Shown piece after piece: positions 10,023 to 18,638 of a stretch of DNA of 64,000 nt; the stretch's first letter is position 1, and every line of letters starts with the position of its first letter. This DNA is from JAFEDN01 sp963712715 (GTDB taxonomy: Bacteria; Pseudomonadota; Gammaproteobacteria; Coxiellales; Coxiellaceae), in NCBI GenBank assembly GCA_963712715.1, contig CAVQJI010000020.1, positions 1-64,000 of the forward strand, in the 5' to 3' direction. The translations under genes and the position numbers were made by a program. The notes beneath the pieces were generated by a model. The model made no database searches, was not told the DNA's origin, and saw only the letters and a program-made list of their open reading frames with translations.

Positions 10023-11090
10023 ATGCGGCTTCTGAGATTGTCGTCGGCACTGGCGGCCGCGCTCGTGGCAGTGGGTGTCCTGGCGGCCCCTGCCTATGCG
10101 GCCGCGCCAGCGGTCACGTTCACGCCGGCCTCGCTGACCTTCGGCTCGCAGGCCGTCGGCACGACGAGCGCGCCGCAGTCGGTCACATTGACCAACAGCG
10201 GCACCGCGAACCTGTTCATCAACGGCGTATCGATCAGCCAGACGGGCCTCGACTTCAACGAGGTCAGCGACGGCTGCTCGGGCCTGACACTAGCCCCCGG
10301 AACCAGCTGCAGCATGTCGGTCGTCTTCAACCCCTCAGCGACGGGGACGCGGACGGCCACGCTGAATTTCACCGACAACGCCGCCAACAGCCCGCAGACG
10401 GTCCCGCTCACCGGCACCGGTACCGGCACCAACCCGCCGCTGACGATCGACACGCAATTCTTCACCTGCGCCAACGGCGTGTGTGACATCGGCGCGGGCA
10501 GCAACGTGTTCGTCAACAACTTCTTCACCACCAGCTTCGAAGCCAACGGCGGCTCACCCCCCTACACATGGTCCGGGTCGCCCCCGGCCGGATTGACGCT
10601 ACGACCCACCGGGCTCCTGCTCGGCGCGCCCACCACTACCGGGACACAAACGTTCAACGTGACCGTAACCGACTCGACCGGGTCAACAGCGACCGGCACG
10701 TTCTCGCTCACCGTGACCGGCCCACCGGCACCCAGCCCGCGCGGCTGCCAGACCGGCGGGAAACTGGCAGAGCCACTCAGCGGCCCGGCGATCAACGGCC
10801 AGACTCCCACCGGCACGGCCGCCGCGGACGAGACACAGTTCAGCGGCTGTGGCGGCTTCAGTATCCTGTCGGCCGCGGTGAAGAAGGTGAACCTGCCGAA
10901 CGGTACTCAGCTGTGGGTCACGATTGACTTCAAGCCGGTGGGAACGATCTCACTCAATCGCGGCTCTGGCAGCATGACCCCCTACAACCTCGGCCGCTTC
11001 GGGGTCTCCATGGACGCGGTCCGCATCTACAACTCCCTCCCCGACGCCAGCCCCTTCCGGCAAATCCTCATCGGCGGATCCTTCAGATGA
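10023..11090 (+). CDS. Secreted choice-of-anchor-D (ASH-like) and Ig-like domain protein
   Basis: An ATG preceded by CAGGAGGGTGCAAG opens a signal peptide (RLLRLSSALAAALVAVGVL, cut after AYA). Residues about 30-140 are an ASH/choice-of-anchor-D beta-sandwich: TFTPASLTFGSQAVGTTS, VTLTNSGTANLFINGVSI, LAPGTSCSMSVVFNPSATG and ATLNFTDNAANSPQTVPL. Residues about 170-235 are a putative Ig domain (GGSPPYTWSGSPPAGLTL, GAPTTTGTQTFNVTVTDS). A ~110-residue C-terminal domain of unknown type follows. Such proteins are exported by actinobacteria and act at the surface, probably in binding. It is 355 residues long and intact, unlike several neighbours. Confidence 0.75.
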   Translation: MRLLRLSSALAAALVAVGVLAAPAYAAAPAVTFTPASLTFGSQAVGTTSAPQSVTLTNSGTANLFINGVSISQTGLDFNEVSDGCSGLTLAPGTSCSMSVVFNPSATGTRTATLNFTDNAANSPQTVPLTGTGTGTNPPLTIDTQFFTCANGVCDIGAGSNVFVNNFFTTSFEANGGSPPYTWSGSPPAGLTLRPTGLLLGAPTTTGTQTFNVTVTDSTGSTATGTFSLTVTGPPAPSPRGCQTGGKLAEPLSGPAINGQTPTGTAAADETQFSGCGGFSILSAAVKKVNLPNGTQLWVTIDFKPVGTISLNRGSGSMTPYNLGRFGVSMDAVRIYNSLPDASPFRQILIGGSFR

Positions 11091-11464
11091 CCAAGTAACC
11101 ACCAGGGCGTATCGGCAGGAATGACGACGACCGTCGGACCGGACACCTGCCAGGTCGCCGTCGAGACCGGCATCACCGTCACCGCGGCCCGCACTGCCAG
11201 CCGCGACATCAGACGGCACAGAGCCTCCAGCTACTCCCCGGCCGCCAGCAGCCCCGGCTGACCTGTGCCCGGCGGGAACCTTTTCTGCCACGCTGGCCAA
11301 CGTGGATGACCTTGACCTGCTCCGGCACGAGTTCAACGCCGAAGACGGCTCGTTCCTTGTCCAGCTCCGCGTTGACTAGCACTGGCTCCACTGCTACCAC
11401 GCCTCCACGAAACGACCGCGTAGGGTGCAGAGAAGCCCACGATGACACTGGAGAGCATGACCAT
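11091..11464. other. Intergenic stretch with a possible gene remnant
   Basis: Most of this GC-rich gap shows nothing convincing. A short frame at 11,302-11,379 (plus strand) reads VDDLDLLRHEFNAEDGSFL then VQLRVD and a stop, which looks like the N-terminus of a small conserved actinobacterial protein. The following codons (HWLHCYH) do not continue it cleanly, so it is a fragment or is frameshifted. Confidence 0.3.
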
Positions 11465-12134
11465 ATGGCTGACACGATACTGACAGAAAGCGAAGCGTCG
11501 CTGGCAGTTGAAGACCTCGGCTGGCGGTACCTCCTCGACTGCCTCACCACCGCTGTCACGGTCGGCTCTCTCGTCAACGCGTGCGAAGTCATCCGCGCTG
11601 CGGTCGGCATCGCCGGCCCACACGCGAACGACCATCTGCGCATGCGCGCGACCGCCGGCCGAGTGGAATTCACACTGGAGAAACGCGGCAAATTCGGGGT
11701 GACTCCGCAGGACGTTGATCTAGCCCGCTCTATCACGAAGGCAGTTCGCACGGCCGGTTACCAGACGGTCGCGCACCCTGCTCATCATTCGGTTCAGTCG
11801 CTTGCCATCGCGATCGATGCGATGGACATCCCCGCAGTGCGCCCGTTCTGGAAGGCGGTATCGGGTATGACCACGTCCCTGCGCCCGCCGACCTAGTGGA
11901 CCCGTCCGCTGGCGGTCCGTCTCTCTGGTTCCAGCAGATGAACGAACCGCGCACGCAGCGCAACAGAATTCATCTTGATCTGACTGTTCCGCACGACGAT
12001 GCCGTTGCCCGAGTCGAAGCCGCCCTCGCGGCCAGCGGCAGGCTCGTCAGCGACGACCATGCGCGAGCATTCTGGATCTGGCAGACTCCGAGGGCAATGA
12101 AGTCTGCGTGTGCACATGGCAGGACCGTGACTGA
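11465..12134 (+). pseudogene. Pterin-4a-carbinolamine dehydratase-like/VOC fusion protein, two frameshifts
   Basis: The ATG at 11,465 opens MADTILTESEASLAVEDLG and WRYLLDCLTTAVTVGSL, a pterin-4a-carbinolamine-dehydratase-like domain with DHLRMRATAGRVEFTLEKRG and DVDLARSITKAVRTAGY. IAIDAMDIPAVRPFWKAV then starts a glyoxalase/VOC-like half, continued one frame away as DLVDPSAGGPSLWFQQM, RNRIHLDLTVPHDDAVARV and ALAASGRLVSDDHARAFW. A last shift restores ADSEGNEVCVCTWQDRD and a stop at 12,134. Actinobacteria carry this fused dehydratase-VOC protein; its substrate is unknown. Frameshifts lie near 11,885 and 12,073. The VOC domain ends only ~60 bases before the second join. Confidence 0.65.
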
Positions 12135-12221
12135 CGCGTCGTAGACGGCAGAACGCGGGGCTAGCGGCGTGTGCGCCCTCTACGCCGGAAAAAAAGCCAG
12201 CCAGCTCGGCGAGAAAATTAA
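12135..12221. other. Join between actinobacteria-like DNA and AT-richer gammaproteobacterial DNA
   Basis: Up to about 12,190 the bases are GC-rich like the preceding 7 kb. By 12,211 the sequence is AT-rich, and a GGGGTCAAGTCT palindrome of the kind scattered through the rest of the window starts at 12,222. No integrase, tRNA or direct repeat marks the border. Confidence 0.65.
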
Positions 12222-12288
12222 GGGGTCAAGTCTGGAATTTTAAGCAGTTCATGAACAAAGGATCTGCTTAAAATTTCAGACTTGACCC
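12222..12288. repeat. GGGGTCAAGTCT-type palindrome, copy 1
   Basis: The left arm GGGGTCAAGTCTGGAATTTT plus AAGCAG pairs with CTGCTTAAAATTTCAG plus ACTTGACCC around a short loop. Similar arms occur at 13,046, 22,747 and 47,229. The layout fits a REP/MITE-type element of the sort mobilised by Y1 (RAYT) transposases; no such transposase gene is in the window. Confidence 0.75.
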
Positions 12289-12460
12289 TGATGACCAAAG
12301 CCCAACAATTGGCGCTAAATACCGTTTCTTATCCATCCGACTATTTTATCGTCAAACGCTAAAATAGTCAATTTTACATTTGACAACGGATGATAGGACT
12401 GACCTATCTAGCTACCAAAAATTGTGCTATCATTTGATAGAACAATATGAGGAACAAACA

Positions 12461-12784
12461 ATGGACACTTTTACTGTGAGAGACTTGCGCGAGCATACCG
12501 GACAATTGATCCATGGGGCCGAGGAAGGCAAACTTTCATTAATAACCAAACATGGCCGACCGGTTTTTATCGCCGTCCCCTTTAGTGAAGATCTTTTAAA
12601 ACTAGGGCTTAAACAGGCCCTGGCAATCAAATTTTACCAGGAGAATGCTCTCTCGTTAGAGAAAGCTGCTAAACTGGCTGATATTTCGCTAGAAGCATTT
12701 ATAGAAAGGCTTGGTAGTTTTGGTATTCCAGTAGTAACCTACTCGACCGAAGAATTGCAACAGGAATTAAAAGATTTTGAATAA
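12461..12784 (+). CDS. Antitoxin, Phd/YefM-like head with UPF0175-like tail
   Basis: The start at 12,461 is chosen because GAGGAACAAACA sits just upstream and the protein then begins with the standard TFTVRDLREHTGQL; an upstream in-frame ATG at 12,380 looks spurious. Residues 1-50 (LITKHGRPVFIAVPFSEDL) match the Phd/YefM fold that binds DNA and neutralises toxin. Residues 50-107 (ALAIKFYQENALSLEKAAKL, ADISLEAFIERLGSFGIPV) match UPF0175, usually paired with DUF3368 PIN toxins. The downstream frame is such a toxin, overlapping by a few bases, so the two form a toxin-antitoxin operon with autoregulation likely. The antitoxin is intact while its partner is broken. Confidence 0.75.
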   Translation: MDTFTVRDLREHTGQLIHGAEEGKLSLITKHGRPVFIAVPFSEDLLKLGLKQALAIKFYQENALSLEKAAKLADISLEAFIERLGSFGIPVVTYSTEELQQELKDFE

Positions 12785-13032
12785 TCCCATTATTGTGGCA
12801 GATGCGAGCCCTTTAATTGCCTTTGCCCGTATAGAACATTTACCTCTTCTGGTTAAGGCATTAGGCTCAATAATTATTCCTGAATCTGTTGTTAAAGAAT
12901 GCACATTTGATAAATCAAGACCCGGCGCAGCTGATTCCAGAGATTTTACCATTGATAAAAAATCTTAAAGCTTTAGGGTATTATTTTTCTGATTCATTGA
13001 TGAATGAGATAGCCAAAATTGCTCATGAATGA
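12777..13032 (+). pseudogene. DUF3368-like PIN-domain toxin, internally deleted
   Basis: The N-terminus IIVADASPLIAFARIEHLPL then VIPESVVKEC-like sequence matches the start of DUF3368 PIN ribonuclease toxins (first catalytic Asp in VADASPL). After KSRPGAADS the frame runs to a stop at about 12,968. One frame away the true C-terminus appears: LKALGYYFSDSLMNEIAK then IAHE and a stop at 13,032. The whole middle of the family, with the other acidic active-site residues, is absent. That is a real deletion of roughly half the gene, not just a miscalled base. The antitoxin is therefore an orphan here. Confidence 0.7.
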
Positions 13033-13045
13033 GGTTCACGTTAAA

Positions 13046-13152
13046 GGGGTCAAGTCTCGAATCGTGAAAAACAGAATTTACGGTATTTTTGAATAGAATT
13101 AAATTATCCAAAATACCGTAAATTCTGTTTTCACGATTCGAGACTTGACCCC
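13046..13152. repeat. GGGGTCAAGTCT-type palindrome, copy 2
   Basis: This is a near-perfect ~107-bp hairpin. GGGGTCAAGTCTCGAATCGT and AAAACAGAATTTACGGTATT on the left are mirrored on the right, around an AT-rich loop. The outer arms match the copy at 47,229 while the inner arms differ. Confidence 0.8.
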
Positions 13153-13260
13153 AATATTATTAATAATTTGTCAAACATTCCTATGATGAAGTGGGTGTTT
13201 GCGATTCAATTGTAATACTACTCGATTTTATTCCTGACATTTAAGAAGTCGTGGCAGTTA

Positions 13261-13495
13261 GCGGTATTCCCGGCCATCCGCCCATTCGCTACGAAGGCGG
13301 GTGACAGAGGCGGGCCTGGCCAGCGCGCGGAGCGAGCGGGCGGTATCTGTTCAAAGAACGAAAATATGATTTATGAATAATTTCCAAAAGCACTCCTACT
13401 CGCACGCGCGAGTGAGCACGGTGGCCAGGCCCGCCTCTGGCAGGCCCCGCCAGTGAGGACCTGCGAGCCAGATGGGCGGATGCCGGGAATACCGC
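13261..13495. repeat. GC-rich 235-bp imperfect palindrome (MITE-like)
   Basis: The terminal inverted repeats read GCGGTATTCCCGGCATCCGC plus CCAT. An internal pair, AGAGGCGGGCCTGGCCA, is also inverted. The centre is AT-rich and unpaired. The element is much more GC-rich than its flanks and carries no reading frame of note, which suggests a mobile non-coding element. It is seen once in this window. Confidence 0.65.
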
Positions 13496-13615
13496 GGAAG
13501 TGGTTACAGTCAACCAGCTAACACTCAATGATTGACTAACCCGATAGCCATGGCCCATGATGACAAACTACTCGTATTGAATTATGATAGCGTCTTCATT
13601 AACCGGAGGATTTTT

Positions 13616-14293
13616 ATGAAGACTCAGCCACCCCGCAAAAAAAATCGTCAAATAGTTGGCGTTATTGTCGTGATTATTATTATTCTAGCCGCTTTGGGCA
13701 TTTACTCTCATTCCAAACAAAAAGCCGCGGAACAGCCGGCAACACCAACGGCGAGCAAAAATGTACCTGAACCTCCTAATCAAAATATGCTACCGGCTCC
13801 TAAAACCATTAGCTCTTTTACGTTAACAGATGATACCAGTCAGCCTCTGACCAATGAAAACCTGAAAGGCCACTGGACGTACGTGTTTTTTGGCTTCACC
13901 CATTGCGGAGATGTCTGCCCGCTGACTTTGACCGAACTCAACAAAATGAACCAACAGTTACAAAAGGACCTTCCCGCCGATAAATTGCCGCAAGTTGTTT
14001 TTGTCAGCGTCGATCCTGAGCGCGATACCACCGATGTTCTGCACAAATACGTTAAAAATTTTAATCCCAATTTTACGGGAGCCAGCGGCAACGCGGAAAA
14101 TTTAAATATTTTTAGCAAAGACATCGGTATGTACTACGCTAAAACGCCAGGCAAGGAGCCCAATACTTACGGCATGAACCACAGTTCGCAAATTTATTTA
14201 TTTAACCCTGACGGGAATTGGGCGGGTGTCCTCACCTATCCGTACAAGGCCGAAGATTTAGTTAAAAACTATAAAGCTTTAATCAATTCCTAA
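13616..14293 (+). CDS. SCO1/SenC-family copper chaperone
   Basis: The start at 13,616 follows CGGAGGATTTTT; an upstream frame extension to 13,532 has no ribosome site. Residues 10-30 are a membrane anchor (IVGVIVVIIIILAALGIY), followed by a Pro/Thr-rich linker. The thioredoxin-like domain then carries the CxxxC copper site FGFTHCGDVCPLTLTEL (Cys97, Cys101) and the distal His in YGMNHSSQIYLF. VFVSVDPERDT is typical. SCO proteins deliver copper to the CuA site of cytochrome c oxidase. The length, 225 residues, is normal. A thioredoxin-like gene starts three bases later, a common pairing because SCO and TlpA reduce and load the same target. Confidence 0.9.
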   Translation: MKTQPPRKKNRQIVGVIVVIIIILAALGIYSHSKQKAAEQPATPTASKNVPEPPNQNMLPAPKTISSFTLTDDTSQPLTNENLKGHWTYVFFGFTHCGDVCPLTLTELNKMNQQLQKDLPADKLPQVVFVSVDPERDTTDVLHKYVKNFNPNFTGASGNAENLNIFSKDIGMYYAKTPGKEPNTYGMNHSSQIYLFNPDGNWAGVLTYPYKAEDLVKNYKALINS

Positions 14294-14295
14294 TT

Positions 14296-14757
14296 ATGAA
14301 GTTACGTTGGTTGATCCTGCTGGTCCCGGCGTTACTGGCCTGCGCCGCCTTTGGCGGCCGGCCAACCCCGGTCTTCCTGGATGTCTATGGGCGGGCCCTT
14401 AACTCAGCGGACTGGCAGAATAAATGGATTATTATCAACTACTGGGCGGGATGGTGCGAAGCGTGCGCCAGGGAAATTCCGCAACTCAATTTATTTTACC
14501 AACGCCATTCAAAAGATGTTGTGCTGCTGGGGATCAACTACGACAATCTTCCTAAAGATGATTTGTTATCCGCGGTCAACTCCATGAGCATCCACTTTCC
14601 GGTTCTGCAGCTTAATCCCGCAAAAACACTGGGATTACCCGCTCCTAATGTACTTCCCACCACTTTTGTTATTAATCCAGAGGGCAAATTGATTCAGCCG
14701 CTGTATGGACCCCAAACATCCCAAGGATTGGAGGAAATAATTAATGTCCGCAATTAA
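14296..14757 (+). CDS. TlpA-like periplasmic thioredoxin
   Basis: A 153-residue protein has an N-terminal signal or anchor (LRWLILLVPALLACAAFGG) and a thioredoxin domain. The redox motif is NYWAGWCEACAREIPQL (C-E-A-C), and the cis-proline region is LPTTFVINPEGKL. Such proteins reduce disulfides in the periplasm, for example in cytochrome biogenesis or to keep SCO reduced. It is packed against the SCO gene and overlaps the next gene by 14 bases, whose ribosome site (GGAGG) lies inside this coding sequence. Translational coupling to a sugar kinase is odd in function but clear in layout. Confidence 0.85.
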   Translation: MKLRWLILLVPALLACAAFGGRPTPVFLDVYGRALNSADWQNKWIIINYWAGWCEACAREIPQLNLFYQRHSKDVVLLGINYDNLPKDDLLSAVNSMSIHFPVLQLNPAKTLGLPAPNVLPTTFVINPEGKLIQPLYGPQTSQGLEEIINVRN

Positions 14758-15997
14758 AAATGTCTTTTACGCACAATCCGGTGGAGTCACAGCCGTTATT
14801 AACGCCAGCGCCTGCGGGGTGATTGAAACCGCCCGGCATTTTCCCCAGAACATCGGAAAAATTTATGCGGGCGTCAATGGCATTACCGGCGCGCTGAAAG
14901 AAGAAATGATTGACACCAGCCAGGAAGACCCGCAAAGTATCGCCGCCCTGCGCCACACTCCCGGGGGTGCGTTCGGCTCCTGCCGCTATAAATTAAAAAA
15001 ATTTGAAGAGGACGACAGCGACTATCAACGCCTGCTGGAAGTGTTTAAAACTCATCAGATAGGCTATTTCTTTTATAACGGCGGCGGCGATTCTCAGGAC
15101 ACTATTTTAAAAATTTCGCAAATTACCCGGCAAAAGGGCTACCCGCTTACCTGCATCGGTATTCCTAAAACCATTGACAATGATTTGGCGCATACCGATA
15201 GCTGCCCAGGATTTGGCTCAGCCGCCAAATACGTAGCTACTTCTATACGTGAGGCCGGTCTGGATATCGCCTCCATGTGTTCGACTTCAACGAAAGTGTT
15301 CGTGATGGAGGTCATGGGCCGTCATGCCGGTTGGATAGCCGCGGCAGCAGGACTGGCAGCGGAAGACGAAGCCCACGCGCCGCATATTATTTTATTTCCA
15401 GAGGTACCGTTCCAGCAGGAAAATTTTTTAAATCGCGTACGCGATTGCGTTAAAAAATATGGATTTTGCGCCATTATCGCTTCCGAAGGCCTGCGTCAGG
15501 AGAACGGAGAATTTTTGACGCACAGTTCCATCTGCGATGCCTTCGGGAATACACAATTGGGCGGCATTGCTCCCACGCTGGCCGGACTGATTAAACACAA
15601 TTTAGGTTACAAATACCACTGGGCGGTTGTGGATTATTTACAACGTTCCGCGCGGCACATTGCTTCCAGCACCGACGTTGCGCAGGCTTACGCCCTGGGC
15701 AAAGCCGCCATTGAACGGGCCGCATCCGGCGAAACCGATATTATGCTGACCATTAGACGCCTGGCGGATGAACCTTATCAGTGGGATATTGGTTCGGTGC
15801 CGTTAACCAGTGTGGCCAATGTGGAAAAAAAGATGCCCAAACACTTTATTAGCCCCGACGGCTTCGGAATTACCGACGACTGCCGCCGGTATCTACTGCC
15901 GCTGATTCAGGGCGAGGATCATCCGCCTTATATTGATGGCTTGCCTTATTATGTGCGACTGAAAAATATAGCGGTCCAAAAAAAATTAACAACTTAA
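14744..15997 (+). CDS. pfp: PPi-dependent 6-phosphofructokinase
   Basis: At 417 residues it is longer than ATP-type PfkA. The nucleotide/PPi site reads YNGGGDSQDTILKIS, with Asp where ATP enzymes have Gly, and PKTIDNDLAHTD has Lys after Pro; both mark the diphosphate-using group. VMGRHAGWIAAAAGLA binds fructose-6-phosphate. The enzyme interconverts fructose-6-P and fructose-1,6-bisP reversibly with PPi. The start ATG follows GGAGGAAATAATTA. It leads an apparent operon with ppc, xylB and xylA (gaps of 31, 9 and 12 bases), and a second, ATP-type enzyme lies 5.7 kb on. Confidence 0.92.
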   Translation: MSAIKNVFYAQSGGVTAVINASACGVIETARHFPQNIGKIYAGVNGITGALKEEMIDTSQEDPQSIAALRHTPGGAFGSCRYKLKKFEEDDSDYQRLLEVFKTHQIGYFFYNGGGDSQDTILKISQITRQKGYPLTCIGIPKTIDNDLAHTDSCPGFGSAAKYVATSIREAGLDIASMCSTSTKVFVMEVMGRHAGWIAAAAGLAAEDEAHAPHIILFPEVPFQQENFLNRVRDCVKKYGFCAIIASEGLRQENGEFLTHSSICDAFGNTQLGGIAPTLAGLIKHNLGYKYHWAVVDYLQRSARHIASSTDVAQAYALGKAAIERAASGETDIMLTIRRLADEPYQWDIGSVPLTSVANVEKKMPKHFISPDGFGITDDCRRYLLPLIQGEDHPPYIDGLPYYVRLKNIAVQKKLTT

Positions 15998-16028
15998 TGA
16001 CAGAGCAAAACGGAGATAAAAACACAGC

Positions 16029-18629
16029 ATGGATGAATTATTGATTAATTTTCATGATAATGTCGCGCTTAAATATTCCCTGTACAATAGCCTGTTTTTA
16101 ACTCTACCCTTTCAAAAAATGCAGGAAGTCGGCACCCTGCTGACACTCTTTACCAAACACTGCGCGAGGGAAATTCAACGAGGCAAACATCCCAGCGAAA
16201 TCGTCGACAGCTTTTTTACAAAAAATCTCAATCATATCCCTTCCACTGAAAAGAATAGAGTCCTGTTCACAATGCTGCAATTTGTCGAACGTCAAATTGT
16301 ACTCTTTGACGCTCTGGAAGATGCCGCTTATACCACGACCCATCATCTCGACGGCCCTGGCACTCTGACTAATCTGATTAATAAAGTCATTAACAGCGGA
16401 CACGAAGCCGCGTTTATTCGCCAGATTCAGGATTACCGCGTCAAAATTGTGCTGACCGCCCATCCCACGCAATTTTATCCTTATCCGGTATTGGGAATCA
16501 TTACCCAGTTAACAGCCGCCATTCAGAGTAATCATTTAAAAGAAATTAGCGATTTGCTCTGGCAAATGGGAAAAACTTCCTTTAAACATCAGCATAAACC
16601 CACGCCGTTTGAAGAGGCTCACAGTTTAGTCTGGTACATCGAAAATATTTTTTACCGGGCCATTCCGAAAATTCATCAGCAACTGGATACGGCATTGCGC
16701 CAATTCCATCATTCCGAACCGCTGACGCATCCTGTGGTGGAATTAGGATTCTGGCCAGGCGGAGATCGGGACGGTAACCCCAACGTCGACAGTGAAACCA
16801 CACTCGCCGTCGCCAAATTATTGAAAAGCCGCGTTCTCGAAATGTACGCGGAAGATTGTCACGAACTCGGCAAAAGGCTGACGTTTAAGGGAGTGTTGGA
16901 AAACTGTTACCTGATCCGCCAAAAAATCGAAAATACCCGCATGAGCATGGACCAAAAGAAACCGGCTGCGGAAATTTACCAGACCGCCGCGGAATTACTG
17001 GATGATTTAACGCAGCTTCGTCATATGTTAATCGTCGATCACGATTCATTATTTTTAGAAAAGCTGGATCCGTTGATCACCAAAGTGCATTGTTTTGGTT
17101 TCTATTTGGCGGCGATGGACATGCGTGAAAACGCCCCCGTACACCGGCAGGTATTCAAACATTTGCTGAACGACTTCAAAAATGAAAAATTTAAAAAATA
17201 TTATGAGCTAAATCCCAAAGCAAGAACCGCTATCCTCAGTGAGCTCATAAAAAGCCGTTGCCGTTATACCCTGCCTGCCCGGCCCGCGGACCCGCAATTT
17301 ATGCGGACAATTCAATCCATGGCGGCTATCAAACCCGTGCAGACAGCCAACGGTGAAAAAGGTTTATGCCGTTACATCATCAGCAATTCACAATCGGCGC
17401 TGGATGTGCTGGAATTGTTAACCATGCTACATCTGGCAGGCAATTTTTCACGAGAAATTCCTGTTGATATCGTGCCCTTATTTGAAAGTATTAAAGATCT
17501 GGAAAATTCCGCGGCGATTATGCAGGAGCTTTATCAATGCGATTTTTACCGGGCGCACCTCTCGAATCGTCACGATGTTCAAACCATTATGCTCGGATTT
17601 TCCGACGGCACCAAGGACGGCGGTTACGTGGCCGCCAACTGGTCGATTTATAAAGCCAAAATAAATTTAACCGAAATCTCCGCGCAACAGGGCATTAAAG
17701 TGATTTTTTTTGACGGCCGCGGCGGCCCGCCGGCGCGCGGCGGCGGCAACACTCATCATTTTTACCGCTCCCTTGGCAGTAAAATCAATCATCGCGATCT
17801 GCAGTTAACGATTCAGGGGCAAACCGTCAGCTCTAACTTTGGCACTGAAGCTTCCGCCACATTCAATATCGAACAGTTATTTACCGCGGGAATTGATGAT
17901 TTATTATTCCCGGAATCCGCCAACGATCTCTCCAAAGCGAATATGGAAATTCTGCAACAGTTGTCAAATGAAAGCCAAAAAACCTATATGTCACTGAAAG
18001 AAGATCCCTTATTTGTGCCTTATCTGGAAGAGATGACGCCGCTGCGATTTTACGGTGAACTCAATATCGGCAGCCGCCCCGCGGCCCGCAAAAAAACCGC
18101 ACGATTAGAATTCGCGGATTTACGGGCTATTCCTTTTGTCGGTTCGTGGAGTCAGTTAAAGCAGAATATTCCCGGTTATTTTGGCTTCGGTTCCGCCCTG
18201 CACAAATTAATTAATGATGGTAAAGAGGCGCAACTGATTCAGCTTTACCAGCAATCACTGTTCTTTCGCACATTAGTCGAAAATACCATGATGAGTTTAT
18301 GCAAAACTTTTTTCCCGCTGACGGCATATATGCGCAAAGACAAAAAATTCGGTAAATTCTGGCAGCGATTACACGAAGAGGCTAAACTCACGCAAATTTT
18401 ACTGGAAAAAATTTCCACACAAAACTCTTTACTGGAAAAAGATCCGCTGAATCGCGAATCGATCAGGATGCGCGAGGAAATTGTGTTGCCTTTATTAATT
18501 ATTCAACAATTCGCCATGACTGAATTAAAAAAACTGGGTGATAAAAATCCGGAGCTGGCCGCTGCTTATAAGGAAATGATTTTAAAAGCTCTGGCCGCCA
18601 ATACCAATGCCAGCCGCAACGCTGCCTGA
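16029..18629 (+). CDS. ppc: Phosphoenolpyruvate carboxylase
   Basis: The 866-residue protein carries the standard motifs: VLTAHPTQF with the catalytic His near residue 144, GFWPGGDRDGNPNV near 244, and the glycine-rich loop FFDGRGGPPARGGGN near 565. IGSRPARRK-type sequence appears as NIGSRPAARKKTARLEFA, with LRAIPFVGSWSQ after it. The enzyme carboxylates PEP to oxaloacetate, refilling the TCA cycle. The start is preceded by CGGAGATAAAAACACAGC. It sits between the PPi-phosphofructokinase and xylulokinase genes, 9 bases before the latter, so sugar breakdown and anaplerosis are probably cotranscribed. It is intact and of normal length. Confidence 0.95.
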   Translation: MDELLINFHDNVALKYSLYNSLFLTLPFQKMQEVGTLLTLFTKHCAREIQRGKHPSEIVDSFFTKNLNHIPSTEKNRVLFTMLQFVERQIVLFDALEDAAYTTTHHLDGPGTLTNLINKVINSGHEAAFIRQIQDYRVKIVLTAHPTQFYPYPVLGIITQLTAAIQSNHLKEISDLLWQMGKTSFKHQHKPTPFEEAHSLVWYIENIFYRAIPKIHQQLDTALRQFHHSEPLTHPVVELGFWPGGDRDGNPNVDSETTLAVAKLLKSRVLEMYAEDCHELGKRLTFKGVLENCYLIRQKIENTRMSMDQKKPAAEIYQTAAELLDDLTQLRHMLIVDHDSLFLEKLDPLITKVHCFGFYLAAMDMRENAPVHRQVFKHLLNDFKNEKFKKYYELNPKARTAILSELIKSRCRYTLPARPADPQFMRTIQSMAAIKPVQTANGEKGLCRYIISNSQSALDVLELLTMLHLAGNFSREIPVDIVPLFESIKDLENSAAIMQELYQCDFYRAHLSNRHDVQTIMLGFSDGTKDGGYVAANWSIYKAKINLTEISAQQGIKVIFFDGRGGPPARGGGNTHHFYRSLGSKINHRDLQLTIQGQTVSSNFGTEASATFNIEQLFTAGIDDLLFPESANDLSKANMEILQQLSNESQKTYMSLKEDPLFVPYLEEMTPLRFYGELNIGSRPAARKKTARLEFADLRAIPFVGSWSQLKQNIPGYFGFGSALHKLINDGKEAQLIQLYQQSLFFRTLVENTMMSLCKTFFPLTAYMRKDKKFGKFWQRLHEEAKLTQILLEKISTQNSLLEKDPLNRESIRMREEIVLPLLIIQQFAMTELKKLGDKNPELAAAYKEMILKALAANTNASRNAA

Positions 18630-18638
18630 TGGAGATAT

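Noticed and set aside
1..12134. Horizontally acquired island from planctomycetes or actinobacteria in a gammaproteobacterium
   Set aside because: Two different donors joined at sharp points inside genes, with no mobility genes or repeats at the borders, are better explained by assembly error.
12380..12460. Upstream ATG at 12,380 as antitoxin start
   Set aside because: The extra 27 residues do not match the family and lack a ribosome site, while the ATG at 12,461 has one and begins the conserved domain.
13289..13558. 89-residue minus-strand frame over the GC-rich palindrome
   Set aside because: The frame follows the inverted repeat and has no similarity or ribosome site; the palindrome alone explains the sequence.
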